Source of the DNA: Hetaerina americana
Lineage: Eukaryota; Arthropoda; Insecta; Odonata; Calopterygidae
NCBI GenBank assembly: GCA_022747635.1
Contig: JAKTNV010000005.1
Location: 50,175,013-50,239,012 of the forward strand
Length of the DNA stretch: 64,000 bases
Direction of reading: 5' to 3'
The notes under the pieces were generated by a model. The model had not been told where the DNA came from. It did not search any database and saw nothing but the letters and a program-made list of their open reading frames with translations. Of the stretch, positions 50,070-61,500 are shown one piece after another. A program made the translations under genes and the position numbers. How positions within the stretch are numbered: position 1 is the first letter of the stretch; the number at the start of each line of letters is the position of its first letter.

Positions 50070-50292
50070 CGAGGGTTATCCCAGAAGTACCTGACCCAAC
50101 AAAGAAAACAAAAAAATTCTGGAAAAAATATGGTTATTTTTCAACATAATCTCCTTTCAGCTCTATACGCTTTTCCCAGCGATATTCAATAAGTTCGATA
50201 CCCTTTTTATAATAAGAATTGTACAGCCAGGATTGTTTGAAAAAGGAATGGATATAGCTCACCCAATAATAATTCCAACTGCGTGTGATTCG
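50070..50292 (-). mobile_element. Truncated mariner: 3' end only
   Basis: The low-coordinate edge (50070) reads CGAGGGTTATCCCAGAAGTA, a mariner-like terminal repeat sharing the CGAGGGT start of the element at 5.86 kb. No matching opposite terminal repeat was found, so the 5' part is gone. The transposase tail is inside. The SINE fragment from about 50293 lies where the missing part would be. Confidence 0.65.
50134..50292 (-). pseudogene. C-terminal remnant of a mariner transposase
   Basis: The minus-strand frame reads QSWLYNSYYKKGIELIEYRW followed by EKRIELKGDYVEK and a stop at 50134-50136. The RWEKRIELKGDYVEK ending is the normal C-terminal motif of many mariner transposases. Upstream the same frame stays open (RITRSWNYYWVSYIHSFFK), but I cannot match that part to transposase, and it may belong to the neighbouring repeat. 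No catalytic motif remains. Confidence 0.65.
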
Positions 50293-50462
50293 CGAAAAGT
50301 AGAGGGCTCCTTCGCTATTTACTAAGGGCTACTTTTTCCTATGCCGCCTACGGTTTTTCACGAAAATCGGGTGCCCGAAAAATCGCACAGCGTAGAGTCG
50401 TCCCCGGGAATTGAACCTAGGCTCTCGCCAAGTGGCTTTAATGCGTGGAGGGTCCGGTCTTA
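50293..50462 (-). repeat. tRNA-derived SINE with truncated head
   Basis: On the minus strand a perfect B box GGTTCAATTCC (complement 50407-50417) follows a tRNA-like anticodon region (CACTTGGCGAGAGCCTA). The A box is missing, so the head is truncated at about 50462. The body (GATTTTTCGGGCACCCGAT) runs toward the mariner remnant. The family is different from A, B and C. No target duplication recognised. Confidence 0.5.
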
Positions 50463-52815
50463 AAAGTTTTGCTCAATGATCAACGATAATTATGAACTTA
50501 TACAATGTCCTTATGTCATTGGCTCTAGGTCATGGTCTGCTTAAATTACATTTTTAATAACATTGTTAAATCAGTGAACTTTTCAAGCATGATAAGTAAC
50601 AAAGTCTGTCACTAAAGATAATTTTCCGGACAAATAATTTCAGGGTGAAATCCAGTTAAATAACACACAGTAAATCAACGTGCAGTGGTGTCGCGTAGTA
50701 CTTTGATCATATTTTGTAATATGTAGAGATCTCTAAGGACGGGCTGGCGCGACTGCCCTCTAGTGGGGAATTTCTTTAATTAAACGAAGACATGATGAGC
50801 CTCGACCTGGGGTCTCACCAACATCCATCCCCTCCCGCTAACCTTTCCACCTACTTATTTCAACCCTCCACCTCACGCACCCTGTTTCCGACCACCAAAC
50901 CCTCCCCCTTTCCCGCCCGCACCTGTTCCACAGTCTCTCCTACCACTTTCCTCGAGAGATAGGGGTGTTGAGGAGCAACCTTTCTCAACTTTAAGAAAGC
51001 AGCGAGATGGGAGCCGCGAGTATTAAACGATTCCATGAGTCGTTCATTTTCATGGCGGAAATGATGGGTAACTTAAGCGAGGCGTTTAATGCGGAGATCC
51101 CGCTCGCACCTTTTTTTCAACTCTTGACGACTCTCTGCTGAGAATAATCCGCGTGCGAAACCAATAAAGACGTATAAGAGTTCACGTTGAGTTTTTTGGC
51201 AGTAAATTTTTTATTGTATTCAAAACGACTGGAGAGGGAAGTGCTTGAGTGGAAGGCCACGGAGTGCGGGAGTAAGCATGGAGTTCCTAGTTTGATCTGG
51301 ACCATTTTGATTTTTGTGGCCAGTTCCCCTATATTCCCAGGCCAAAATTTGAGAGGGCATGCTTCGTGCCGGAGGCATTGTATTTATCTCACTCTATGGG
51401 CAACCAAATTGAGAGAGAAGGTTTCTCCCGAGAAGAGAGGGTGCGAGGACTGCTTATTGACGTCCTTCAGGATCAAAGCAATATACTCTACAAACTTATT
51501 GTAACACATTTACAACGGGATCAAATCTTAACGAAAATCTACGCCTACACAAATGAATTCTAGCCACCTATTCGATGGAACGAGCTTAAATTTACGTGCA
51601 CCTTGTCTATAAAATTACATTCTACACCGGCTCCTTTCATTGATCTTACTTCTCTCCCGACATTGGATACCTCTCTAAAACTATACATCTTCCTATAAAA
51701 CTTTTCAATTTTATTCTCTACTATTATTCGAGAGCTCTATCCATTCCTACGGAAATGACATTGCGAAATTGAATATTTATGCATAATTCATTATTTTCAA
51801 AGCATTTTGTTCCACAATACCGAGTACGAATTGCAACAAATCACCCTCCAAACTTTTTTCCCACAAGCATTACCTCAAAAGCAAAACCAAACATGTAATG
51901 ACCGAAAAGAAATATAAATGCAGGAAAGGAAAAGAGAAGAGAATGATAAGTTGCCGTATTTTAAATAAGGCACGTTACATTTAAATTTTTAAAACCACAT
52001 CAAATTTCAAATAAAAGTCACAGTTAATTTCTTACGTTTACTAAATGATGGTGATCATTTTTAATTGTAGAGTTTACGTTCCGGAAATTCTTGAAAATCT
52101 AGAGGCTTAATGACATTTGGGAGCGCATTAAAATTCGGTGTAAATCAATTAATCTTGGAAATGCAGAGTAATACCGAAATTGTTGTAATATATCAAGATT
52201 GAGAAGGAGAGATATATCATTTCTTTAATGGCAACACAATTGTGCTCAAAATTAAAATTTGGAATTTTTCATTGGAAATTTAAGTTAAACCCACACGATG
52301 TTAAACGGTGTCCTCTAAAAGTTATTTTGTGGACTATTTTGTTCGGATTTAGCTCAAATTCTTTCCCTTGGTATTGCTGGTTAATAAACAAGATATATTT
52401 CTGCCCATAATATTTCATTTTCCTTTATTTGTTGCTACCTTTACCGTGAATAGCATTTGGAGTAGTTTATCTGTTTGCCTCTAGATTTAGTAATTACATT
52501 TATCAAATTTTCACTCTGCAATGCGATAAGAGATCATGTTTTCATGTATAAATTCATTTTCATGAGCTAAAGAAGAAAATATTTCATTATTCCCAATAGC
52601 GGACCAACATTAATGTTCGTGGCTGCGGTGAAAATAATTTAAAAAGCACCTTGCGTGACTTTCTTGTTTTTTTTTTACTTTTATCGGTAATGACAGTTTA
52701 ATTCCTTATGTATTCCCACACCCATACCCTTCACCCATGAATTCCGAATAAATGAAAGCGCAAATCACACCCATATGTATGGATATAGAGTAGGATTAAT
52801 AGTGATAATAATATT
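50463..52815. other. Unassigned DNA with a C-rich patch
   Basis: No gene recognised. A C/T-rich segment at 50815-50950 contrasts with its flanks. Overlapping plus-strand frames at 51187-51563 and a minus frame at 51117-51305 share the same DNA, and none resembles a known protein. The target duplication of the next SINE begins at 52816. Confidence 0.4.
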
Positions 52816-52826
52816 AATGAATTCAT

Positions 52827-53131
52827 AGTAGCAGTATTTAGGGGAGACGACCGACGGCTGAAGTCATTTGCCGCATAAGGGATAGACAGGAAAGGATGAA
52901 GGGTGGAGAGAAACCCGGCGTCGGCGTTAGCCTACTCTTTACGAAAGGCGCCAAAGGGTCCGCCATTTAAAGCCTCATCCGACGGACGACGTACTCACTC
53001 GAAGTGCCGTCCACAAAGCACCTCAAGTAGGGATCAAGATATCTCTGAAGAATGTTCAATTCGCCAGGATTTGAATCCGGGCCCTCTGGGTGGGAAGCCA
53101 GTACGATAGCACCCACACCATCTCGATCTCC
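52827..53131 (-). repeat. tRNA-derived SINE, family C, second copy with target duplication
   Basis: About 305 bp flanked by a perfect 11-bp direct repeat AATGAATTCAT (52816-52826 and 53132-53142). It aligns end to end with the copy at 31.32 kb in the same orientation. The B box reads GGATTCAAATCC with one change, the A-box region is slightly altered, and the 3' end again lacks poly(A), finishing ATACTGCTACT. Independent target duplications show two separate insertions rather than one segmental duplication. Confidence 0.92.
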
Positions 53132-53142
53132 AATGAATTCAT

Positions 53143-56100
53143 TCAGGTTGCAATATCTCTTCCAAGAAACATGAAACATCAATTGGTTTTCATATAGAGT
53201 TTATCGTACATCACGAGAGAGAAAATCCAAATATATACTCTCTTGCCAGTAGAATAAATCAATAAGTTATGGATCACTGATGATTTATAGCGAATTCATG
53301 CATAGTTCCGCAACTGGTTAAAAAATTTTTTTAACTCAAAATTTTTATTAGCCATTAATAATTCTGGTATCATCGATTTCTTGCATTTGTAAGTAATACT
53401 TGCATGAAAATCAACGAGAGAATCAAGTGGAATTCCCAAGCGACACCGCAGCACGAATTCCAAAATCCGATGGAAAGGCATCTTTTTCCCTGAGCGGTCG
53501 GAGGAGAATAATCTTTCCCCCTTGCTGCGAAACACGGCAATTTTTCCTTTCCATCTGATCGAATCGCATTCGATGCGTCGGAAGTCATGCGCCTGTGAAC
53601 ACGTAAGCAGCGTTCAACAATCCCCCTCAGGAACTCTCAAACACGAAGGAATTCTACCCACAGGTATCCCGTCCAATCCCGTCTAATCAACTTTCGGTCG
53701 GTCGGGGAAAAAGATATTAAATTATTTCCTTCTTGCAGTGGAAAAACCGCAGTCCGCCCGAAGTTTTTCACGCCACCTCTACTGAGGAAATTGCACGGCA
53801 TGCACCCTCGCATCAGGTAGCGAGGCGTTAAAAAAAAGCAACGGGTCTACTGTGTCCTGCCGTGAGAATGTTTGGGAATGATTTCGGAATTTCGTTTCAC
53901 CCTCGGATCTGAACTCTTCCTCTTCTTGTTTGCCATCCACGGTGACGGACGCTCAAGACCTTTGAATTTTAAAATCCAGCACGAGGTGTAAATGAACATT
54001 TTACCGAAGAAAAGAGGACACTAAAATGCTATTGGCCATAGGAAAAATGGTGAATGCAAAGAGACTATTATCTCATGAATTATATTCTACTTTTTCGAAA
54101 GTATTTCGATTACGAGGGAATGGGCATTCTGATTACCTTCCCGTATGGATTTCTGAATAAACTTCTGGAGATGCGTTCACCAGCTAGGTCATCTCTGAAA
54201 GAAAAGTAGCTGCTGGTCTGCGGTCGTATATCTACTACGCAAATGTTTGAAAAATATTCCTTACGCAATAAACCGGATTAGCCAGAAAATGCCATTCTGG
54301 CGCGCCGAAAAATCAGATGACAGCTAGTCGAAACGGTACCCTTAGTATTTACTCGAAATTTTCGTGGTCTTGCAATTGATAGTTTCATTTCATGTCAAGA
54401 ATAATCTATAAATTAAAGCGTATTATTATTTATACATGGATGAATCTGAAAAGCACTATAATTTTTCCTCCGTGACATTGGGGACAGACTTTCCGAGTCC
54501 TTAGAGGCGGCATTATGGTTGATGTCGTGGTTATTGTCCATGGGAACCCGCCCTGCTCCAGAAAAGTTTAATATAAGAACGAGTGAAATTCGAGATATTT
54601 TTTATAAAGATTTTAAAACGTTGCTCATAAGAGTATCCGTAACCACGAAATACAAAATCATCAAGCAAATTGTCACTTATGAGCTCAATTACTCATTTAA
54701 TGGATTTGTTGCTGCAAAAAAAGAAGTCTAATACTCCCATTTGTCTTCCAAAGAGCCCTGTGAGATCTTGCTCATCGGATGGGGAGGCCGGGGGAGGCGC
54801 CCACCTTGGCGTGACCGGCTTGCTTACTTTGCGTGATGGAGAATCAATAGTCGCAAGAAAGCGGTGTGGGGGGGGAGAGGTGACGGAGGAAGAGAGACAT
54901 AAAAGACAAGTGAGCGTCGGTAATTCATCCTCTCCGGGGATCATGTCTTCGAACGGGACGGGGTTTGAATGGCGGTCGAAGCCTTCCCGTGCGTCGGGTT
55001 GTGGGAGGTAAGGGTAAAGGACAAGGAAGAGGAGGGCACGAGGATGGATTACGGGGACGCTTTGGGCGGGATTATGGGGAGGGAAGGCAAGGGGCGGCAG
55101 ACCAGTGGATGGTTTAACCATTATGTCCTACCCCCATCTCTTTATTTGCGCTTCCCATGGAACTCAGACGCGGTCTATTGTTTTATCCCTTTCCTCGGGA
55201 GGTTTTATACGTTTTCTGTCGCATTTTATTTATTTTCTCACCGAGCAATCTTTCGATTTTCGTCCCCATCTCTCTCCCAACTTCCCCACGACTGCTCGCT
55301 GTGGGAAAGGCACGCCCCTGACTTTCCTTACACAGTGCTTTGCCCTTCTACCTCTCGCATTCTCCCTCACATCCCCACCAATTTTTTTCACTTTCCACCC
55401 TCCAGACGTTCGACACTTGTTGAGATTGGCGTAAAAAACATTAAGGAACAATCCCTTCCCCCCATCACAAGAGGATCGTTAAATTCATAGGCGAAACAGC
55501 CCGTGTAATGGCTTGAGCTCGAAGCTTTTAATAGGAGTTTGCTCAAGGTTTTTCTATTCCCCTCCCCACCCACAGCGAATGCATCACTCTTAAAAAAAGA
55601 GTCGCAAAAGTGAATCACTCTTCCGCTTTTTGCCAATTAACTTATGTTTAGAGTGTTGCATTGTATGAGCGAGGCTTTGGCCTGTTTTAAGCTAGTTCGA
55701 TAGGTGCCTCGTAGTGTTCAAAATCTCTTCCGTTTGCATTTCTAAATTCATATAACTATCGATTAATATTTTATACCTAGCGTACTAGAACTAGGTTATG
55801 ACAGATCATGAAGAGGGAGAAATTTTAAAGAGTCTAATTCCGAGAGGAATCATTGGATCATTCTTCCATTAGCTAAAAGCAATCCCAAACACTAAATACA
55901 ATATTGCAACCTGCCTGTCCAATTTTTTCATATTCCCGTATTTCACTAGCTCTTTTCGATCGTTTTTCTTAAGCTGGAATACGCTCCTTCAACTCTACCG
56001 TTTGGAATATGAAAAAGAGCAAATAAAGGAATCGTACGTCTATTTAACAGACATTGAGAATATTCAAACAGATATTGAGGTTTCTTCAGAAATATTTTTA

Positions 56101-58047
56101 ATAATTTCTAACTATTTTTGCAGGACTGTTGACGTGGAATCATTAAAGCTGAAATTAATATCCAAAAATGTTGGTCGTTAACAAAAGTTTAACTTAATTG
56201 AATGATTTTATGTAAAAAAATTATAATATTTGAATGGGTGATTTAGTTTATATAAATATGCTCATAAATGTGAAATAAATACTTAGTTATGTAAGAATTT
56301 GTTCTAATGCTCGAGAAATATTTTTATTCTAATCCTCTCAGTTATATTTTTTCTGCGGCCCTAGAGTAGAGAAGAATTCTTGGCGTGTTATTTATAGATA
56401 TACTCGTATTGCTGCATTACGAATATGATGATGCACCTGAAGAAATTAAAATTTTCGATCCAGTCATTGTCAGTTACAGCGAAAAAAAAATTAATGAGCA
56501 CGTGCCTAATCTAATCAATGTCATGTTTTGGCTCTCAACTCTCGTATAGAACTTTGACCATACGTGAAATAGATCAAAAGACGCTTTTCAGATGCTCGCT
56601 TCCGTTTTCTTTCGCCTCAATCTCGTCTTCACTCCTCCCAAGGAAAAATTGCCCAGAAGCAGCCAAATCGGCGGTCAAGTGGGAAACGTGCGGGTGATCC
56701 TCGAAGCGTAGCGATCTTCGCAACATCGACGAGGATTTTTCATTTTCTTCTTTTTTTTTCTTCCTTTGCCTTGCCCGTTCGTAGGAGGCACTGGCGCCAG
56801 GGGAGCAAGGCGCATGCGCATTCGTTCCCTTGATGCCATCGCCATCTTCCGTCACGGACGCTGGGAAGGGTGCGGGCGGTGGGTAAGGAGGTAGGCGCAG
56901 GCATCTCGTCAGGGGTCACGGGGTGAAGCGTTTGGAAGCGAGGAGGCGAGGAAAGATGAGGTGCATTCATGGTCTGGTTGTGTCGGGGGATGGTATTTTT
57001 TTCTGCTTTAATATTTTTATATGCTCCAGGCATGTGAGTTAAACGAGTCGCAAGGATTCCTTCTGCGTAGTTGGAAAATATGCGGATAGTGCGCACGATT
57101 GAGGACAGAAGCCTTCTGCGACTAGTTGGCCACTTTTTCGTGGCAGAAAGGATCCTGAGATTCGGAGCGTGTTGAAATGGGACAAATGTTTGAGTCATCC
57201 AGCACGATTCAATCGCGCCAAACTCCCTAATGCGGAATTATTCTACTCTATAGCTGGTTTCAGTTTTCACCCCGCTGGGAATTTTTGTCTTCATTTTTTA
57301 TCCGAGATAAAAATTAGTTTACGATTATTGAATGCTGGTGGTAGACCTGGAACCTACTGATCCCAGGGTTTGAGTCGATGGGAACATGAGCGCTGCTCAA
57401 ATTATTGATGAAGGCCAATAAAAGCGTCTCAACGCTGTTTGGAGCAGTTTTCATTGCTAAGATTGAATTTGGTGAGTGTATTTTGTTCTGGGAACTTTTA
57501 AGAAAATGTTGAGAAATGAAACAAAGAAAATGTGGAAAAAAAAAGAAAGTGCTGAAAATGTTGTTCCGATTCATGCTAAGGAATTATTTTAAGAGTGAAG
57601 TCAAGGGCTTTTCTACAGCTCCATTTACATTCTATGTGGCCGTATTCATCTATATATATTGTATTATTTGCCATTAATTCATCCCTACAATATAAACTGA
57701 AGTAATATCCCAATTCAAGGTAGCGTCTATGATTTTATGAGTTAGTGGCTATCATGGTCATTGTTGTTATCTCTCAAAAGAAATTGCAGTATTCAGTTTG
57801 CCTAGCTATTGATGGGGGATATATCTTAACCGCAATGAAACTATTGCTTTCAAAATGCTCCGATATTGCAGTAAAAGCCATCACAACTTTTGAACCCTGG
57901 TTCAAATAATCGAACTGTAAATGTTATATTTAACAGGCAAAATTATCTAATAGGCTTCATCGAGGTGTAACCATGCAAACATTTCGAAGTCATATATTTC
58001 CTGTGAAAAGCATATTAAATTATTTGAAAGCTGACATCACTGTTATA
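53143..58047. other. Unassigned DNA with two GC-rich blocks
   Basis: No gene recognised over 4.9 kb. Blocks at about 54.76-55.12 kb (G-rich on plus, CpGs, GTGTGGGGGGGGAGAGG near 54864-54880) and 56.58-56.95 kb (CpG-rich) carry long frames on both strands that contradict each other. A weak tRNA-like patch with a B-box-like CAGGGTTTGAGTCGATGG lies at 57333-57385. The rest is AT-rich. Confidence 0.35.
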
Positions 58048-58077
58048 CAGGGTTCGTCCGGAAAATAAGTGTACTGA
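58048..58077 (+). repeat. Left terminal inverted repeat
   Basis: 30 bases identical to the reverse complement of 58568-58597. Directly preceded by TA. Confidence 0.93.
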
Positions 58078-58242
58078 TTTTTTCCCGCCGCTCCAGGCGC
58101 GCCCAACACCGCTCTGACGGGCTGCGATTGGAGGGGGGTATGTTGGCAAGCGACGCTGAAAAAGGCAGTCGGCTCTGAGCTGTGGTGTAGTGAGGAGCTC
58201 TGTTAACGCGAACCTCCACGCTCGACCCACGTCACGGAACGC

Positions 58243-58527
58243 GATGCCGAAGTTTTTGGAGCAGCGTTATTCCATCAAATTTGCGGTAAAGCTTGGGAAA
58301 TCGTCTACCAAAACTGTCGGTATGATTAACCAGGCTTACGGGGAGTCAGCCATGTCCAGAAACATGATATTTCGGTGGCACAAGATGTTCGTGGAGGGCA
58401 GAGAAGAGGTCGAGGACGAGTCTTCGAGAGGTTCCCGATGATGCCTTCGCGGGAGCGTTTCAGGAATGGGAACGCCGCTGGAACAAGTGTATCGACTCAC
58501 AAGGGTCCTATTTTGAGGAATATTAGC
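58243..58527 (+). pseudogene. Mariner transposase remnant: first helix-turn-helix plus C-terminal tail
   Basis: The mariner frame begins at the ATG at 58243 (MPKFLEQRYSIKFAVKLGKS). It contains the first helix-turn-helix region (SRNMIFRWHKMFVEGREEVE) and runs to a stop at 58439-58441, just after the linker. One base out of that frame the transposase resumes as GAFQEWERRWNKCIDSQGSY, ending FEEY with a stop at 58525-58527. The second helix-turn-helix and the whole catalytic core are absent. An upstream in-frame extension from about 58190 exists but does not look like transposase. Confidence 0.88.
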
Positions 58528-58567
58528 TTAAGATATGTAAAAGTGTAATAAATTTTTTTTCCTGAGC

Positions 58568-58597
58568 TCAGTACACTTATTTTCCGGACGAACCCTG
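58568..58597 (-). repeat. Right terminal inverted repeat
   Basis: Exact reverse complement of the left repeat, directly followed by TA. Confidence 0.93.
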
Positions 58598-58599
58598 TA

Positions 58600-61500
58600 T
58601 GTTAACAAAAAAGCATCCAAAACACTTATTATGGCACTAAACTAAATAAAATGAGAGATTCTACTGAATGACTGTCATTTTAGATCCTCATCCCCGCTTA
58701 ATCCTAAATTTATTTCCTAGATCAGGGAGCACAAATTTCTCAGATCCACTTTTTCGTGTATTTCTGTCAATATTACGCGATTTCAATCGTAAAAACTCGT
58801 CCTAATATTGTATCAAAAAGAGATTTCTAATATAATAAAAAACAATTTTAAGGCTAAGGGCCGTTGCTGCTATTTCCCTCGTCCCTCGTATTTATTATCT
58901 TCATCAGAGAGGTCGCTGGCGTTAATTCTCGCTACTTTCTTAAAGGATGAGCGACGCAGGAGAGCGCACCATAAGGCAAGTCGGAAGTATACAAAAGAGT
59001 GAAGTAGTTTCACCTTTTGTACCTCTATATATTCCATTCAACTCGAACGGTGTGCTTCAGATGGTCGTCGTTCCTGCATTTGAGCTTTTGTTTCCGTTTC
59101 CTGTCGCTTTTCTTAATTCAGTCAACCAATCGTGGAGAGGAAATTACACTTTTCCACTCTACTATTGGGGAATATTAACTCAAAGTTTTCAAGAATTTCG
59201 TACTTGAATGCAAACAATAACTGAAGCGTTCATCCATTAATTTAAATGGAATTTTATTTTCTGTTCTCGTTTTTATGCTCGGTTATTTTGATATCTTCTA
59301 TGCTGGCTACACTCGCTTAAAGCTTTCTAAGACTTCTCTAAATCTAAGGATGAAAATTAGTAAAGCGCAACTACTGGGAACACTCATATATTTTCAAAGA
59401 TATGTAATACTATCCATTTTGAGAAGTCGATATGGTCTTTGATTTCACAGTACGTATATTTACTGTAAATACTACAGCGAACAACTTAGTAGTTAGTATT
59501 ACCAAGCCATATTTAAACTTTCCTCATGGCGCCACTTTTGCGAAAATTAATATTAATATACGTATGCTATGCCACTCTACACGGTACGTACCTAGTCAGA
59601 TTTATGAGAAAATGGAAGTTTAACATAAACGCCAATTTTTTAATCTGAAATGATATTCCAGGTAACTGACGTCATTATTTGCTGTAGTTTTACCTTATTT
59701 TTCACATTCCTTTTATTTCATGCATTCTTATTCACGATAAGTTATTTCTTATTATTTACAATAAGCAATAAAAGTTATAGCAACTAATTCTAGTGACTGT
59801 TGATAATAAATGTCGCTGTTACAATAATCGAAAGGGTTCATAAAATTTGTGGTCTACCATCAACGTCTGCCTATTATTCTCATAAGTTGGCGAGGTTCGG
59901 GTTCGAGCGATTTCATTAAGTGGATGAGAAATCATTATAATTGAAAGATTTAATTAATGCCAAAAAGTGTATTTGATAATTTAAATTCTCTTAAACCAAC
60001 TGCAGGTGATTGGAGGAATGCGCTCCAGTCATGATGATAGCATCTCCGATGCTATTCGCAGGTTCCTTCAAGGCGGTTAAGCTTTTTTCAAACGATTTGC
60101 AGACAAAATTTGAAGCATTTTACACGATATAAGGTTTTACAATATATGCCAAGCCGAATTCAGTGTGACATCGAAAGGTGCAAGTCGCAACTGACGAAGA
60201 ATCTTCCCGAGACTTTCGCGCAGCCAATCCGCATCTGCACGACGAAGATGCCCGCGGAGGTTTCGCGCCTAAATAAGCAATGGCCAATGCCATCGGCCAG
60301 TGACACGCATGAAGCGAGGTAAACATGACGAGCCGGAATATCACGTGACATTGAGCGGCGTATTAAAATTGTGAATTGCCGTGATCAATTAAGTCTTTCA
60401 AATGGACAGATGAAAAATAAGGAACGTACACAAAATACATTTCCGACTCCAAACTGATAGATATATGAATCGGCGATCCCTATACTTTACCTTGAAAAAT
60501 GGAGTCTCTCTCTCGAAGAGGTTATTTTCTCACATACAGTCCTGAATGGTATTTGCTGCAAAAAAATCTCTTTTTAAAGGCACGGACGTTTAGCTCCATC
60601 CTCATCCATCAGCCTTGGGAGTGATTACTGTGGTTTTGTTTATCCCCCACAACCCTCGAATTGTATGGTTTTCCATACATTCAAGATTTCGCTCCGGAGT
60701 CTTTCTTTCGCGAGAGGGTACCGCGAGACTTTGGTTAGCCAGGCGCGAACTTAATCTCCCAGACCAAGTCGTCACACTCTGATTATCCCTAAAATGCGTG
60801 TAAGGCACGCCGGGAGAGGTGTGTGTCAAGGTCCCGCCTCGCCCAGATCGATCCCCGAAAGAAAAAAGAGAGTAAAATTAGCCGAGGGAGTTAGGGGTGA
60901 AGGGAGGGTGGGAGGGGAAAAGAGCCCATCCCAATTATTCTTCTTCCCTTTGGCCTCCCGGCTGCCCTTCATATTTTTCGTGCGGCCCCCACCTCTCCCC
61001 AAGAGATATACGGCCCGCCCTAAGGAGGATATACAAAAAAAATGAGTCATCTTGGGTATATTTTTTTTCGATCTACTTTCTTTTTCGAGCAACAAAACAA
61101 GTGAGGGAGAGAAATAGGGAGTGGGTTATGGAGGAGAGGTGTTAGGATTGGAAGAGAATAGAGAGAGAGTCTAGTGTGTTTTTAGTCGTGCGCTGCTTAG
61201 CCTATTGTTCGGAATGTATGTTTTGAAAGCGGCGTGACGATGCTTGCGCAAAGGAGTCGGAGGTACGTCGGGGCCGTGTAATTGGTTATTTTGCCGGTGG
61301 CGGCACAACTGGGGAGCACCAATCCCACGCAATTGTGGGCGTTTTCATTCCTTTGCATTCGACTTCAATTCAACTTCACGCTCTTCGAATTCCGCCATGA
61401 TTGTTGGAAAAAAAACTCTTTTTTTCGATCGGCATTTTATTTTATCTAGGACAACCATGATTCATTAAAAATTGTCACGATAACCCGAAGCATGTCATTT

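Larger units (their letters stand above)
58048..58597 (+). mobile_element. Non-autonomous mariner element with large internal deletion
   Basis: 550 bp between perfect 30-bp terminal inverted repeats (58048-58077 and 58568-58597, outer end CAGGGTTCGTCCGGAAAATA), with TA on both sides (58046-58047 and 58598-58599). It contains the start and the end of a mariner transposase gene but not the middle. About 0.75 kb is missing compared with a standard mariner. The perfect repeats and intact TA duplication suggest recent transposition. Its ends differ from the other mariners here, so it depends on another source of transposase. Confidence 0.92.

Noticed and set aside
51315..51350. Further family-A SINE copy on the minus strand
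   Set aside because: Only short words resembling CCTGGGAA and GGAACTGGCC align, with large gaps and no head or 3' end.
54670..55490. Four overlapping open frames of 109-173 codons
   Set aside because: They lie in a GC-rich block on both strands with incompatible reading, and composition explains them better than genes do.
60110..60322. Coding exon ending at a GAGGTAAAC donor-like site
   Set aside because: The donor match is short, opposing frames exist on the minus strand, and no acceptor or partner exon with a continuing frame was seen.
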